Below the pieces are notes generated by a model. The model did not search any database and had not been told where the DNA came from. It saw nothing but the letters and a program-made list of their open reading frames with translations. Position numbers and translations under genes: made by a program. From Bacillus sp. USDA818B3_A (GTDB taxonomy: Bacteria > Bacillota > Bacilli > Bacillales > Cytobacillaceae): a DNA stretch of 64,000 nt. Of this stretch, positions 28,742-37,676 are shown piece after piece. The stretch lies in NCBI RefSeq assembly GCF_009928415.1, contig NZ_JAABNN010000008.1:1-64000 (forward strand). The letters are read 5' to 3'. The number at the start of each line of letters is the position of its first letter. Position 1 is the first letter of the stretch.

Positions 28742-29610
28742 TCGAGTTCACCTCCTGGTTGATGAATTTCTAATATGTTTGTAATTTGTTCTACCATTTC
28801 CAGTCGAGGAAGAATGGCATCTAACTGGCCATGTTTTAAAAGAAACTCAGCCGTCTGGAAATCCTCCGGCAATTCCTCACGGATCGATTGTTCAATAACC
28901 CTGCGGCCGGCAAAAGCAATTAATGCTCCAGGTTCCGCAAAGTTATAATCCCCCAATGAGGCAAAGCTTGCAGACACCCCGCCTGTTGTTGGGTGTGTCA
29001 TGATGGAGATAATCAGACCTCCATTATTGCTAAATCTTTTTAAGGCAACGCTTGTCTTGGCCATTTGCATCAAACTCAAAGCGCCCTCTTGCATTCTTGC
29101 CCCGCCAGAAGCTGTAAAAATAATAAATGGAACTGACAGTTCGTCCGCCTTTTCTACAGCCCTGGTTATTTTTTCACCGACCACTGAACCCATGCTGCCC
29201 ATACGGAAAGAGGCATCCATAATGGCCACAACAACTTTATGTCCGTTAACTGAGCCCATCCCAGTGACAACCGCTTCGTTCAAGTTGCTTTTTTGCCGGT
29301 CCTTTTCAAGTTTCTCCAGATAGTCCGGGAAATTAAGAGGATTTATCGAGATCATTTCCTCGTTTAATTCAACAAAACTACCTTCATCGAGAAAACTATC
29401 TATCCGCTCTTCTGCAGTCATTTGAAAATGAAAACCGCAATGCAAGCATACTTTTGCATTCTTCACTAATTCTTTTGTATACATAATTTTCTTACATGAA
29501 GGACATTTAGACATAATTCCTTCAGGTACATTCTTTGCCGTTTCATTTGGAATCGTTGCATATTTTTTCTTTTTTGGTTGATTTTTTGTAAAAAGATCTT
29601 TAAGCGCCAA
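28726..29610 (-). CDS. accD: Acetyl-CoA carboxylase, carboxyltransferase subunit beta
   Basis: Zinc-containing partner of AccA. From a TTG start at 29610 the protein is 294 residues ([16 protein letters not shown]). The zinc ribbon is Cys36, Cys39, Cys55, Cys58 (CPSC and CLHC), followed by the crotonase core [23 protein letters not shown] and [21 protein letters not shown] seven bases upstream supports the TTG; the open frame begins further upstream without a ribosome binding site. A palindromic operator candidate lies about 115 bp upstream. Confidence 0.96.
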   Translation of the reverse strand: MALKDLFTKNQPKKKKYATIPNETAKNVPEGIMSKCPSCKKIMYTKELVKNAKVCLHCGFHFQMTAEERIDSFLDEGSFVELNEEMISINPLNFPDYLEKLEKDRQKSNLNEAVVTGMGSVNGHKVVVAIMDASFRMGSMGSVVGEKITRAVEKADELSVPFIIFTASGGARMQEGALSLMQMAKTSVALKRFSNNGGLIISIMTHPTTGGVSASFASLGDYNFAEPGALIAFAGRRVIEQSIREELPEDFQTAEFLLKHGQLDAILPRLEMVEQITNILEIHQPGGELEWQEN

Positions 29611-29722
29611 ATTAAAACCTCCCTTGGGTAACGCCAACCTGCCATTGGCAAGATTCTCCAATAATTGCTATTATAGAATTCTTTCTATCCTGCCTTTACT
29701 TCATACCTATTAGAATTCCAAT

Positions 29723-29735
29723 GTGGTCAGACCAC
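29723..29735. promoter_or_regulatory. Palindromic operator candidate upstream of accD
   Basis: GTGGTCAGACCAC is a perfect 13-bp palindrome. The same 13 bases recur upstream of the malic enzyme gene at 31749. The TGGT-N3-ACCA form is typical for FadR-subfamily GntR operators, and such a regulator is encoded directly upstream. It likely controls accD-accA. Confidence 0.75.
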
Positions 29736-29810
29736 TATTAGATTAAAAAACAGCCATCCTAACAGAGCTTGTATAAATTTCAATATAAAATAAAAAAAAT
29801 TTAAAATCTG

Positions 29811-30437
29811 TTAGTATTTGTCGGTAGAGTTTGACAAATTTCGAAGTTTTCTATACGCAGATAGTGTTTTTTCAAGATTCTTTTCGGCTAAAGCTTTTAC
29901 CAATTCGAGATAATCATCCCGCATATACGTTATATGATTTTCTTCGAGTGAATTGTAATACTCTTTTAAAATGGACCATAATCGTAAGAACAAGTGGTTA
30001 TCGGAAAGCTCCATCAGACTTTGAAAAAATTGGTCATCAGAAATATCTTCCGTTCGTTCCAGCCAATTTAAGATCTTGTTTATTTCCTGATTATCCGCCT
30101 TTTGCAGAGCTAAACGCAAGCAATCCATTTCAATATAGTACTTTGTTTCAAGAACATCACGTTTTGCTTTTTGATCTTGCAGGATAAACGTGCTAAGAAG
30201 CTGGACAAGCTGGTGGCCTCTAAAATCTCTAATATAGGTTCCTTCGCCTCTTCTTGTCTCAATTAAACCAAGTAATTCTAAGGCCCTGAGGGCTTCGCGA
30301 ACGGAAGAGCGCCCGAAATTCAGGCGCTCCGACAATTCACGTTCAGATGGGATTTTATCTCCGGTCTTTAGACCATCAACGGTAATCATATCTCTTAACT
30401 GCTTCACAATCTCTAAATATACTTTAGTATTGGTCAC
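29811..30437 (-). CDS. FadR-subfamily GntR transcriptional regulator
   Basis: 208 residues: N-terminal winged helix (GLKTGDKIPSERELSERLNFGRSSVREALRALELLGLIETRRGEGTYI, about residues 22-70) and an all-helical FCD-type ligand domain. The start seems to be GTG 30437, 8 bp beyond the malic enzyme stop codon, with a poor ribosome binding site, suggesting translational coupling. Identical palindromes before accD and before the malic enzyme gene imply that it regulates both sides of its own locus. The effector is unknown; acyl-CoA, malonyl-CoA or malate are reasonable guesses from context. Confidence 0.9.
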   Translation of the reverse strand: MTNTKVYLEIVKQLRDMITVDGLKTGDKIPSERELSERLNFGRSSVREALRALELLGLIETRRGEGTYIRDFRGHQLVQLLSTFILQDQKAKRDVLETKYYIEMDCLRLALQKADNQEINKILNWLERTEDISDDQFFQSLMELSDNHLFLRLWSILKEYYNSLEENHITYMRDDYLELVKALAEKNLEKTLSAYRKLRNLSNSTDKY

Positions 30438-30445
30438 CTAAGTAA

Positions 30446-31684
30446 TCACTCACTTTTACCAATGATTGCGAGCCTCCCAGTTCTTTCCTTTACATCTTCA
30501 GGGTCTACCTTTAGACGAGCAACCCCTGTTTCCATTGCTGCCTTAGCCACTGCAGCAGCTACATTGGGTGCTACTCTTGGATCAAATGGGGCTGGAATCA
30601 CGTAATCTGCATGCAGTTCATCCTCGTTGATTAACGAAGCAATCGCTTCTACTGCCGCCACTTTCATTTTTTCATTAATATGTGTCGCACGTACATCAAG
30701 TGCTCCGCGGAATATCCCTGGAAAAGCTAGTACATTATTCACTTGGTTTGGAAAGTCAGAGCGTCCTGTCCCCACGACTTTAGCCCCTGCTGCTTTTGCT
30801 TCTTCAGGCATAATCTCTGGGTCAGGGTTTGCCATTGCAAAGATGATCGGGTCAGGGTTCATCGATGCAATCATTTCCTTTGTCAAGGCTCCTGCGACAG
30901 ATACCCCAATAAAAACATCTGCCCCTTTGATGACATCGGCGAGACTTCCTTTGAGATTATCACGGTTTGTATATTTTGCTACTTCTGCTTTAACTGTGTT
31001 CATTCCTTGGGGGCGGCCTTCATAAATAGCCCCTTTGGTATCACACATTATAATGTCTCTTACTCCGTAGCTGTGAAGCAGCTTAATAATAGCGATCCCT
31101 GCGGCACCCGCTCCACTAGCAACCACTTTTATTTCTGTCATTTTCTTTCCAGTAATTTTAAGGGCATTGACAAGTCCTGCTACAGTTACAATGGCTGTAC
31201 CATGCTGGTCATCATGAAAAATTGGAATATTGGCTTCCCTTTTTAATCTCTCCTCAATCACAAAACAGTTAGGAGCAGCGATATCCTCGAGATTTACTCC
31301 GCCAAAGGTCGGCTCTAATAACTTAACCGTTTCAATAATTTTCTCGACATCTGTTGTGTTTAAACAAATAGGAAAGGCATCTACACCCGCAAAGCTTTTA
31401 AACAGTACGGCTTTTCCTTCCATTACAGGAAGGGCGGCTTCTGGTCCAATATTCCCCAGACCTAAAACAGCTGTACCATCGGAAACAACGGCAACCATAT
31501 TACCTTTCATGGTATAGTCATATACTGTTTCCGGTTTTTCATAGATGTCTTTACATGGCTCTGCCACACCAGGTGAATAGGCTAAACTTAAATCATGTGC
31601 ATTTCGAACTGGAACCTTTGATTTAGACTCTAATTTTCCTTTATGAATGCGATGCATGTGCAATGCTTCTTCACGTAAAGTCAA
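30446..31684 (-). CDS. ytsJ: NAD(P)-dependent malic enzyme
   Basis: Oxidative decarboxylation of malate to pyruvate. 412 residues of the short bacterial type: malic N-domain (LSLAYSPGVAEPCKDI, catalytic Tyr; MVAVVSDGTAVLGLGNIGPEAALPVMEGKAVLFK with Lys) and metal site IPIFHDDQHGTAIV, then the NAD(P) fold VVASGAGAAGIAIIKLL. The position next to accD-accA matches YtsJ, the main NADP-linked malic enzyme of B. subtilis, so NADPH supply for fatty acid synthesis is likely. TTG start at 31684 behind AGGGGTGA. Followed within 10 bp by the GntR gene. Confidence 0.93.
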   Translation of the reverse strand: MTLREEALHMHRIHKGKLESKSKVPVRNAHDLSLAYSPGVAEPCKDIYEKPETVYDYTMKGNMVAVVSDGTAVLGLGNIGPEAALPVMEGKAVLFKSFAGVDAFPICLNTTDVEKIIETVKLLEPTFGGVNLEDIAAPNCFVIEERLKREANIPIFHDDQHGTAIVTVAGLVNALKITGKKMTEIKVVASGAGAAGIAIIKLLHSYGVRDIIMCDTKGAIYEGRPQGMNTVKAEVAKYTNRDNLKGSLADVIKGADVFIGVSVAGALTKEMIASMNPDPIIFAMANPDPEIMPEEAKAAGAKVVGTGRSDFPNQVNNVLAFPGIFRGALDVRATHINEKMKVAAVEAIASLINEDELHADYVIPAPFDPRVAPNVAAAVAKAAMETGVARLKVDPEDVKERTGRLAIIGKSE

Positions 31685-31748
31685 GAAATGTCACCCCTAA
31701 AAAAATTATATAAAATATATAAATATCCGTTAACCATTAGCCTCAATA

Positions 31749-31761
31749 GTGGTCAGACCAC
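31749..31761. promoter_or_regulatory. Palindromic operator candidate upstream of malic enzyme gene
   Basis: GTGGTCAGACCAC, identical to the site at 29723-29735 and placed about 65 bp upstream of the TTG start. It likely lets the downstream GntR protein control the malic enzyme-regulator operon, including itself. Confidence 0.75.
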
Positions 31762-31807
31762 ACTTGTCTCATTATCACTATAACATATCTAGAAGAGTTG
31801 TAAAGAT

Positions 31808-34800
31808 TTAATCCCTTAGGACAACATTTTTTAAACCAAGGAAGTTCCTAAGTTCCTGAAGTAATTGGGGCCCTGGTTTTACCTTGTATTCATCTCCCAA
31901 TTTAATGGTTTTCCTGCTTTCTTCATAATGAAGAACAACCTGGGCATTTCCTGGATTGGCTTTAAGAAGCAGCTCAATTTTCCTAAGTGTCGATTCATCC
32001 TGTTGTCCTTGGGAAACTTTTAAATATAAAACAGACGGTTTTTGGGTATTGTTCTGTAACCACTGCTCTAATTCAAACACCTGCTGAATGATAAATTGCC
32101 GCTGGTTCTCCCGTTCTTCGACCTTCCCCTCGAGAAGAACAAAACTCCCTTGTTTCAATACTAACTGAAATCGTTTATAGACATTAGGAAAAGCCACTGC
32201 CTCCATTTCACCACTTGAATCGCTAACCGTTAAAAAGGACATGGAATCACCTTTTTTTGTTCTTATTGATTTCAAATGTGAGATATAGACTCCTGTTACA
32301 ACCCTTTTCATATCGGCAGCTAATTCATATAGCAATAATGCCCCACTGGCTTTGAGTCTTTTTTCATAGACGGAAACAGGATGGTCTGATAGGTAAAAAC
32401 CGAGTGCCTCTTTCTCAAAAGCTAATTTAGTTTCAAGATTAATCGGATCCACATGGACATATTTCGGCTTTGGAATCATCTCATCATCAAACAAGGCAAA
32501 TTGCTCGGAGTCGTCCGGTTTGAAAATTTGGGCATGATCAATTGCAACATCCAAACTGGCCAAAAGCACCGCACGATCCTCACCAAATTCATCAAAAGCT
32601 CCTGAATGAACAAGAAACTCCAGTGTTTTACGATTCACAGCTTTGGAAGAAACTCTGATACAAAAATCAAATAAATCATCAAACTTCTTCCGTTTTCGAG
32701 CTTGGAAGATTTCCTTTAGAGCTGCTCCACCTACACTCTTTATGGCTGCAAGACTATAACGTATCCCTTTGCCTTCAACCTGAAAGGAGTATTTGCTATG
32801 ATTGATCGATGGCGGGAGGATAACTAAATCCTTTTGACGTGATTCCATGATATATTGGGCAATTTTAGTATCATTTCCGATGGCGGAAGTGAGCAGTCCA
32901 GCCATAAAATGGAGTGGAAAATTTGCTTTTAAGTAAGCCAGCTGATAGGCAATCATACTATAGGCAACCGCATGACTCCGATTGAATCCATAATTGGCAA
33001 AGCGGACAATTAAATCATATATTTCATTCGCCAGTCCTTCAAAATATCCTTTTTTTAGTGCACCTTGAACAAAGTGATATCTCTCTTTATCCAAAACTTC
33101 TTTTTGCTTTTTCCCGACTGCCCGGCGTAAAAGATCGGCTTCACCAAGAGAAAAACCAGCCATCTTTGCAGCAATCTGCATGATTTGCTCTTGGTAAACA
33201 ATTACTCCATATGTATTTTCTAGGATGGGCTCTAAATCAGGGTGTGGATAATCCACCTTCACTTTGCCGTGTTTCCGATCGATATATAAAGGAATATTTT
33301 CCATTGGACCGGGCCGGTACAAGGCATTTACTGCTACAATATCCTCAAATCGCGATGGCTTTAACCGAGCCAGTACCTTTCGCATCCCTTCAGATTCAAG
33401 TTGAAAGATACCGGTGGTTTCACCACGTGCTAATAAGGCGAAAGTACGTTGATCTTGAAGCGGTAACTGCTTCACATCCACCTTCCTGCCCGTATCACGG
33501 AAAATTGACGACAAAATGGTTTCAATCAGGGAAAGGTTTCTAAGACCGAGGAAGTCCATTTTTAGCAATCCGATCTCCTCAAGATGTTCCATTGAGTATT
33601 GGGTCAAGTAGACGTCACCAGAACCCCGTTGAATTGGGATTAATTCAACAAGCGGCTTTTCACTAATGACCACGCCTGCCGCATGTGTGGAAGTATGTCG
33701 CGGCAGCCCTTCAAGCTTTAAAGCTGTATCAAAAAGCCTCTTATTCAATGGGGTATCATTTACATACTTTCTTAATTGTTCAGATTCCTTATAGGCTGCT
33801 TCAAGGTTTATCCCTAAGCGCGACGGAACCAATTTGGATAAATACTCTAATTCCTTTGCATTTAGGCCAAAAGCTCTTCCAACGTCTCTTAAGGCAGCCT
33901 TAGCTGCGAGTGTTCCAAAGGTAACAATCTGTGATACATGCATTTCTCCGTATTTTCTCGCGACGTACTCTATGACTTCATCACGGCGGTGATCTGGAAA
34001 ATCAATATCGATATCCGGCATCGATATCCGTTCAGGATTTAAAAAGCGCTCAAATAATAGATTATGCTCGATTGGGTCTACATCCGTGATATATAGAACA
34101 TAAGCAACAAGGGACCCTGCTGCAGAGCCCCGCCCAGGGCCAGTAAGAATTCCGTGTTCGCGTGCATATCTCATAAAATCCCAAACAATTAAAAAATAGT
34201 TGCTGAACTTCATCCGCTTAATGACGTCAAGCTCAAATTCCAAACGCTCTAAATACACCTTTGCCGGCTCTGTAAAACGCTCTTGCAATCCCTTTTTACA
34301 TAGCTCTTCAAGAAACTGCTCCGCTGGCATTCCATTGTCTGTCGGAAAGGTTGGTAAATAGGTTTTATTAAGGTCAATATTTATTGAACACCGTGCTGCA
34401 ATCCGCAAGGAATTTTCCAAGGCCTCTGGAATTTCCGAGAAACTTTCAGCCATTGTCTTAGCACTCTTTAAGTAAAATTGATCGCTATTAAGTTTTTCCC
34501 TATGCTCATCTTGGAGTTTATCGCCATTTTTTATCGCCAATAAACATTCATGAGCAAAAGTGTCTTCTTCTTCTAGATAATGAACTCTGTTGGTGGCTAC
34601 GAGAGGAATATTTTCTTCCTTTGCAATCGAAAGAAATTGTTGATTTATCTCGATCTCTTCTTGTAATTGATGATGTTGAACGGCTAAATAAAAACTGCCA
34701 TTACCAAAGATCGTGTCCAATTTACGGATTAAGCTTCTTGTCTCATCCACATTTCCTGTTAAAAGGGACTGCTCAATTTCTCCCTCAAGCCCCGGAGTAA

Positions 34801-35170
34801 TGGCAATAAGCCCCTGTGAATAGGATTTCAGCCATTTAAATGGGAGTCCATTGTTTGACTTTGTCTGAACCGCGCTCGTTATTTTTAATAGATTTTTAAA
34901 TCCAACTTCTGTTTCCGCTAGTAATACAAGCGGAAAGGATTGATTTGGATCACGTTCACTTTCCACATCAACCGTTAAACCAATAATCGGCTTAAGGTTA
35001 TTTTTTTTACAGAGTTTATAAAACTCAATCGTTCCGTACATCACATTTCGATCGGTTAGAGCAAGGGCTTTAAATCCCTTTTGCTTGGCATTTTCAACTA
35101 AATCTGTTACCGATGCAGTACTTGTCAACAAACTGTAGGCACTGTACACATGAAGGTGAATAAAAGACAT
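31808..35170 (-). CDS. dnaE: DNA polymerase III subunit alpha (DnaE type)
   Basis: Error-prone C-family replicative polymerase which, in Firmicutes, extends primers before PolC takes over. 1120 residues: PHP domain at the N-terminus (SFIHLHVYSAYSLLTSTASV, ALTDRNVMYG), the catalytic core with PDIDIDFPDHRRDEVI carrying the acidic pair, GPGRGSAAGSLVAYVL, FNRSHAVAYSMIAYQLAYLKANFP, and an OB-fold part (VVTGVYISHLKSIRTKKGDSMSFLTVSD) near residue 990. It has no exonuclease insertion, which separates it from PolC. It stands alone, upstream of the malic enzyme operon. Confidence 0.97.
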   Translation of the reverse strand: MSFIHLHVYSAYSLLTSTASVTDLVENAKQKGFKALALTDRNVMYGTIEFYKLCKKNNLKPIIGLTVDVESERDPNQSFPLVLLAETEVGFKNLLKITSAVQTKSNNGLPFKWLKSYSQGLIAITPGLEGEIEQSLLTGNVDETRSLIRKLDTIFGNGSFYLAVQHHQLQEEIEINQQFLSIAKEENIPLVATNRVHYLEEEDTFAHECLLAIKNGDKLQDEHREKLNSDQFYLKSAKTMAESFSEIPEALENSLRIAARCSINIDLNKTYLPTFPTDNGMPAEQFLEELCKKGLQERFTEPAKVYLERLEFELDVIKRMKFSNYFLIVWDFMRYAREHGILTGPGRGSAAGSLVAYVLYITDVDPIEHNLLFERFLNPERISMPDIDIDFPDHRRDEVIEYVARKYGEMHVSQIVTFGTLAAKAALRDVGRAFGLNAKELEYLSKLVPSRLGINLEAAYKESEQLRKYVNDTPLNKRLFDTALKLEGLPRHTSTHAAGVVISEKPLVELIPIQRGSGDVYLTQYSMEHLEEIGLLKMDFLGLRNLSLIETILSSIFRDTGRKVDVKQLPLQDQRTFALLARGETTGIFQLESEGMRKVLARLKPSRFEDIVAVNALYRPGPMENIPLYIDRKHGKVKVDYPHPDLEPILENTYGVIVYQEQIMQIAAKMAGFSLGEADLLRRAVGKKQKEVLDKERYHFVQGALKKGYFEGLANEIYDLIVRFANYGFNRSHAVAYSMIAYQLAYLKANFPLHFMAGLLTSAIGNDTKIAQYIMESRQKDLVILPPSINHSKYSFQVEGKGIRYSLAAIKSVGGAALKEIFQARKRKKFDDLFDFCIRVSSKAVNRKTLEFLVHSGAFDEFGEDRAVLLASLDVAIDHAQIFKPDDSEQFALFDDEMIPKPKYVHVDPINLETKLAFEKEALGFYLSDHPVSVYEKRLKASGALLLYELAADMKRVVTGVYISHLKSIRTKKGDSMSFLTVSDSSGEMEAVAFPNVYKRFQLVLKQGSFVLLEGKVEERENQRQFIIQQVFELEQWLQNNTQKPSVLYLKVSQGQQDESTLRKIELLLKANPGNAQVVLHYEESRKTIKLGDEYKVKPGPQLLQELRNFLGLKNVVLRD

Positions 35171-35341
35171 AATGTCACACCGTTCCTTAAAAATATTTCA
35201 TTACTTTAATTATAGAGCTTAATCAAAAAAAAGAAAATATGTTCTGGTTTATAGAAACTGCCTTTTGTTAATTGGCAAATCATATTCCCGGACCTTTGTC
35301 CATATAAATGAATATAACAATCTAAAAAGGGCGGTTTGCTG

Positions 35342-35680
35342 ATGAAAGAAATCGGTTTTTTCCCAGCTTTTATTGAAAGTTACTTCATTGCGCTTGGAGT
35401 CGTACTTGGCGGTTCCTTAATCGGGGGAATCGCTTCATTCTTAACAGGACAGCCGCCGCTTACGACCGTCTACCGATTGTCTTCCGCACTAAGGATATGG
35501 GCAATCGTTTCTGCAATTGGTGGAACATTCGATGCGGTTTACACCTTTGAAAGAGGCTTATTTAATGCGGATACAAAGGATCTTTTTAAACAATTATTAC
35601 TTATCCTTTCTGCCCTTGGCGGTGCCCAAACAGGTGCACTGATCATTAATTGGTTAACCCAGGAGCATATATCGTCATGA
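35342..35680 (+). CDS. ytrH: Sporulation membrane protein YtrH
   Basis: 112 residues with three membrane segments (FIESYFIALGVVLGGSLIGGIASF, LRIWAIVSAIGGTFDAVYTF, LFKQLLLILSALGGAQTGALIINWL). In B. subtilis ytrH and ytrI form a sigma-E operon needed for efficient sporulation; their molecular role is not known to me. I use ATG 35342, which has AAGGGCGG upstream, rather than the TTG two codons earlier. It overlaps ytrI by 4 bp (ATGA). Confidence 0.9.
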   Translation: MKEIGFFPAFIESYFIALGVVLGGSLIGGIASFLTGQPPLTTVYRLSSALRIWAIVSAIGGTFDAVYTFERGLFNADTKDLFKQLLLILSALGGAQTGALIINWLTQEHISS

Positions 35681-36177
35681 GAGTTCCGCAACTATATCGA
35701 AGACCCGGCTGGCAGCGTTTCTTTGCAGGAACAGCTATTGGCGGAGCGGTAAGCTGGTGTATCTTTTTATATATTTACGGAGTTTGGCAGGAAGAAAATA
35801 CGGAGTTGATTCGTAAACAACAGCAGGATATTGTTGATTTAAATAACGAGAAAAAGATTTGGCAGGACGAGTATAAGGAAATTAATCGGCGAAAAATCGA
35901 ACAGTTAACAGTTCAAAAAATTAATATCAGAATTACCAACGCCGAAAAATATAAGCTTGACTCATTAAGTGTACTAGAAACAGAGGATTCCGTACGTGAT
36001 GATATCAGTATGATGATTGCAAAAGATATCGAGACCGTTTATAAGAGTAAAGATTTGATTAGAAAAATTATTGAAAACAAACAGATAAAAATCAATGATA
36101 AAAGATACAAATTAAAAGTCAAAGAAATGGTCATTTATACTAACCTAACTATACAGCTGGAAATTGACTTTGAATAA
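35677..36177 (+). CDS. ytrI: Sporulation membrane protein YtrI
   Basis: 166 residues with one membrane segment (FFAGTAIGGAVSWCIFLYIYGVW, about 15-37), then a coiled-coil-like stretch (NTELIRKQQQDIVDLNNEKKIWQDEYKEINRRK) and a soluble C-terminal domain probably outside the membrane. It starts at ATG 35677, which overlaps the ytrH stop, with CAGGAG upstream. Sequence form and coupling to ytrH identify it as YtrI. Confidence 0.88.
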   Translation: MRVPQLYRRPGWQRFFAGTAIGGAVSWCIFLYIYGVWQEENTELIRKQQQDIVDLNNEKKIWQDEYKEINRRKIEQLTVQKINIRITNAEKYKLDSLSVLETEDSVRDDISMMIAKDIETVYKSKDLIRKIIENKQIKINDKRYKLKVKEMVIYTNLTIQLEIDFE

Positions 36178-36221
36178 AGAAGCTGGAGCTCCTGCACTCG
36201 CACTTCAGCTAGATAGATTTA

Positions 36222-36250
36222 ACGGCCCAATTACGGGCCGTCTTTATTTT
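36222..36250 (+). terminator. Terminator of ytrH-ytrI
   Basis: ACGGCCC-AATTAC-GGGCCGT hairpin followed by CTTTATTTT on the plus strand. It is also close to the nrnA stop, so it may act in both directions. Confidence 0.8.
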
Positions 36251-36254
36251 AATA

Positions 36255-37199
36255 CTAGTTTTTATATTCTTCGCAGACTTTCCCTAATTCACGGATGACC
36301 GCGTCCACTTCGTCCCATGAATAGATTGTCGCACCGGAGGCAAGCGGGTGTCCGCCGCCGTTAAATTTTCTAGCGACCACATTGATGACAGGTCCCTTTG
36401 AACGGAGCCTTACCCGAATTTGCTTTTCTTCCTCGATGAAAAAGACCCAGGCCTTGATGCCCTTTACATCTGCAAGAGAACTAACGAGAAGTGATGCTTC
36501 CGCAGGTCTTGCATTATACTCTTTCAATAATTCCTTTGTTATCATAACGGAACCTACACCATTTGACTGCAGTTCAAAGTTTTGAAGGATATAACCTTGC
36601 AATTTAATAATATTAGCGTCCAGCTCATACATTCTGTCGAATAGTTCAGTACGTGAAAAGTTGTAATGGATTAATTCACCTGCATAGGCAAACGTCTTTT
36701 CTGTCGAGCTTGGGAATAAAAACCTCCCCGTGTCCCCTACGATGCCGGCAAATAATAGTCTTGCCGCTTCATCATTCATTTTCAGACCCAATTCTTTACC
36801 TTGAAGGTAGAATTCATAAATCATTTCACTGCAGGAACTTGCATTTGTGTCGACCCACAGTAAGTCTCCATAAGGCTCCATATTTGGATGGTGATCAATT
36901 TTAATCAATTTATCACCAGTATTGTAACGGCGGTCATCAATTCTATCTTGATTTGCTGTATCACAAACTATGACTAATGCGCCCTTATAAACCTCATCGT
37001 CAATGACATCAAGCCTGCGGAGGAAATTTAGAGTCGGTTCCTCTTGGCCTACTGCATAAATTTTTTTCTCTGGAAAGGATGCCTTTAAAATAGCTGTTAA
37101 TCCGCCTTGTGATCCGTATGCATCCGGATCCGGCCGGACATGACGATGAACAATAATGGTTTCGTATTGTTCAATCGTTGTTAAAATTTGCTCAATCAT
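36255..37199 (-). CDS. nrnA: Oligoribonuclease / pAp phosphatase NrnA
   Basis: DHH-DHHA1 phosphoesterase that degrades short oligoribonucleotides and removes 3'-phosphate from pAp. 314 residues: VHRHVRPDPDAYGSQ (motif I), VCDTAN (motif II), KIDHHPN (DHH), FAGIVGDTGRF, and the C-terminal DHHA1 segment with FNGGGHPLASGA. ATG 37199 follows AAGGAGC; the two earlier codons are unlikely to be used. Same position as ytqI in B. subtilis. Confidence 0.95.
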   Translation of the reverse strand: MIEQILTTIEQYETIIVHRHVRPDPDAYGSQGGLTAILKASFPEKKIYAVGQEEPTLNFLRRLDVIDDEVYKGALVIVCDTANQDRIDDRRYNTGDKLIKIDHHPNMEPYGDLLWVDTNASSCSEMIYEFYLQGKELGLKMNDEAARLLFAGIVGDTGRFLFPSSTEKTFAYAGELIHYNFSRTELFDRMYELDANIIKLQGYILQNFELQSNGVGSVMITKELLKEYNARPAEASLLVSSLADVKGIKAWVFFIEEEKQIRVRLRSKGPVINVVARKFNGGGHPLASGATIYSWDEVDAVIRELGKVCEEYKN

Positions 37200-37289
37200 G
37201 AACACTGCTCCTTATGTACCAATTATGGCTTTTTTTTTCAATCCACGGTAAAATAGTAGATGATTTCAAGTAATTTGGAGGATCAAATC

Positions 37290-37595
37290 ATGTTAATCCT
37301 AGTTATCTTAATTGCTATTCTATTTGCTTCCTATCTATTTTATAAAACAAAATACTTTAGAAGCAACCGTCACGTTGAAAAGAAATGGCTTTCTGCTAAA
37401 TCAAATATGGCTCTTGGCCTTTTTGTCTGCTTATTTGGTATTAATCACCTTTTCTTTATTTCTGAGACTACCACATCATACATTATTGCAGCCATTTTTA
37501 TCATCTATGGTGCTTACTTTAGCTGGACTGGCTATAAAAAATATAAGCACTATCTGCCATTTGCGATTGAAGAAGCAAATAGTTTTGATGCATAA
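37290..37595 (+). CDS. ytpI: YtpI-like small membrane protein
   Basis: 101 residues, three hydrophobic segments (MLILVILIAILFASYLFY, MALGLFVCLFGINHLFFI, YIIAAIFIIYGAYFSWTGYKKYKHY). Function unknown; the identification rests on size, topology and place between nrnA and ytoI. The start ATG 37290 has TTGGAGG upstream, while the earlier open-frame start has none. Confidence 0.8.
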   Translation: MLILVILIAILFASYLFYKTKYFRSNRHVEKKWLSAKSNMALGLFVCLFGINHLFFISETTTSYIIAAIFIIYGAYFSWTGYKKYKHYLPFAIEEANSFDA

Positions 37596-37604
37596 AAATA
37601 AGTT

Positions 37605-37629
37605 AAGCCGCTTCGATAGAAGCGGCTTT
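37605..37629 (+). terminator. ytpI terminator
   Basis: AAGCCGCTTC-GATA-GAAGCGGCTTT perfect hairpin just past the ytpI stop. Confidence 0.85.
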
Positions 37630-37676
37630 CACTTTATAGTAAGAAGTTAGAAATTAGTCGGCGCCTTCCGCTTGTA

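Noticed and set aside
36180..36216. AGCTGGAGCTCC...ACTTCAGCT as another copy of the palindromic repeat
   Set aside because: Only a few bases agree with the repeat ends and the diagnostic GCGCC/GGCGC blocks are absent.
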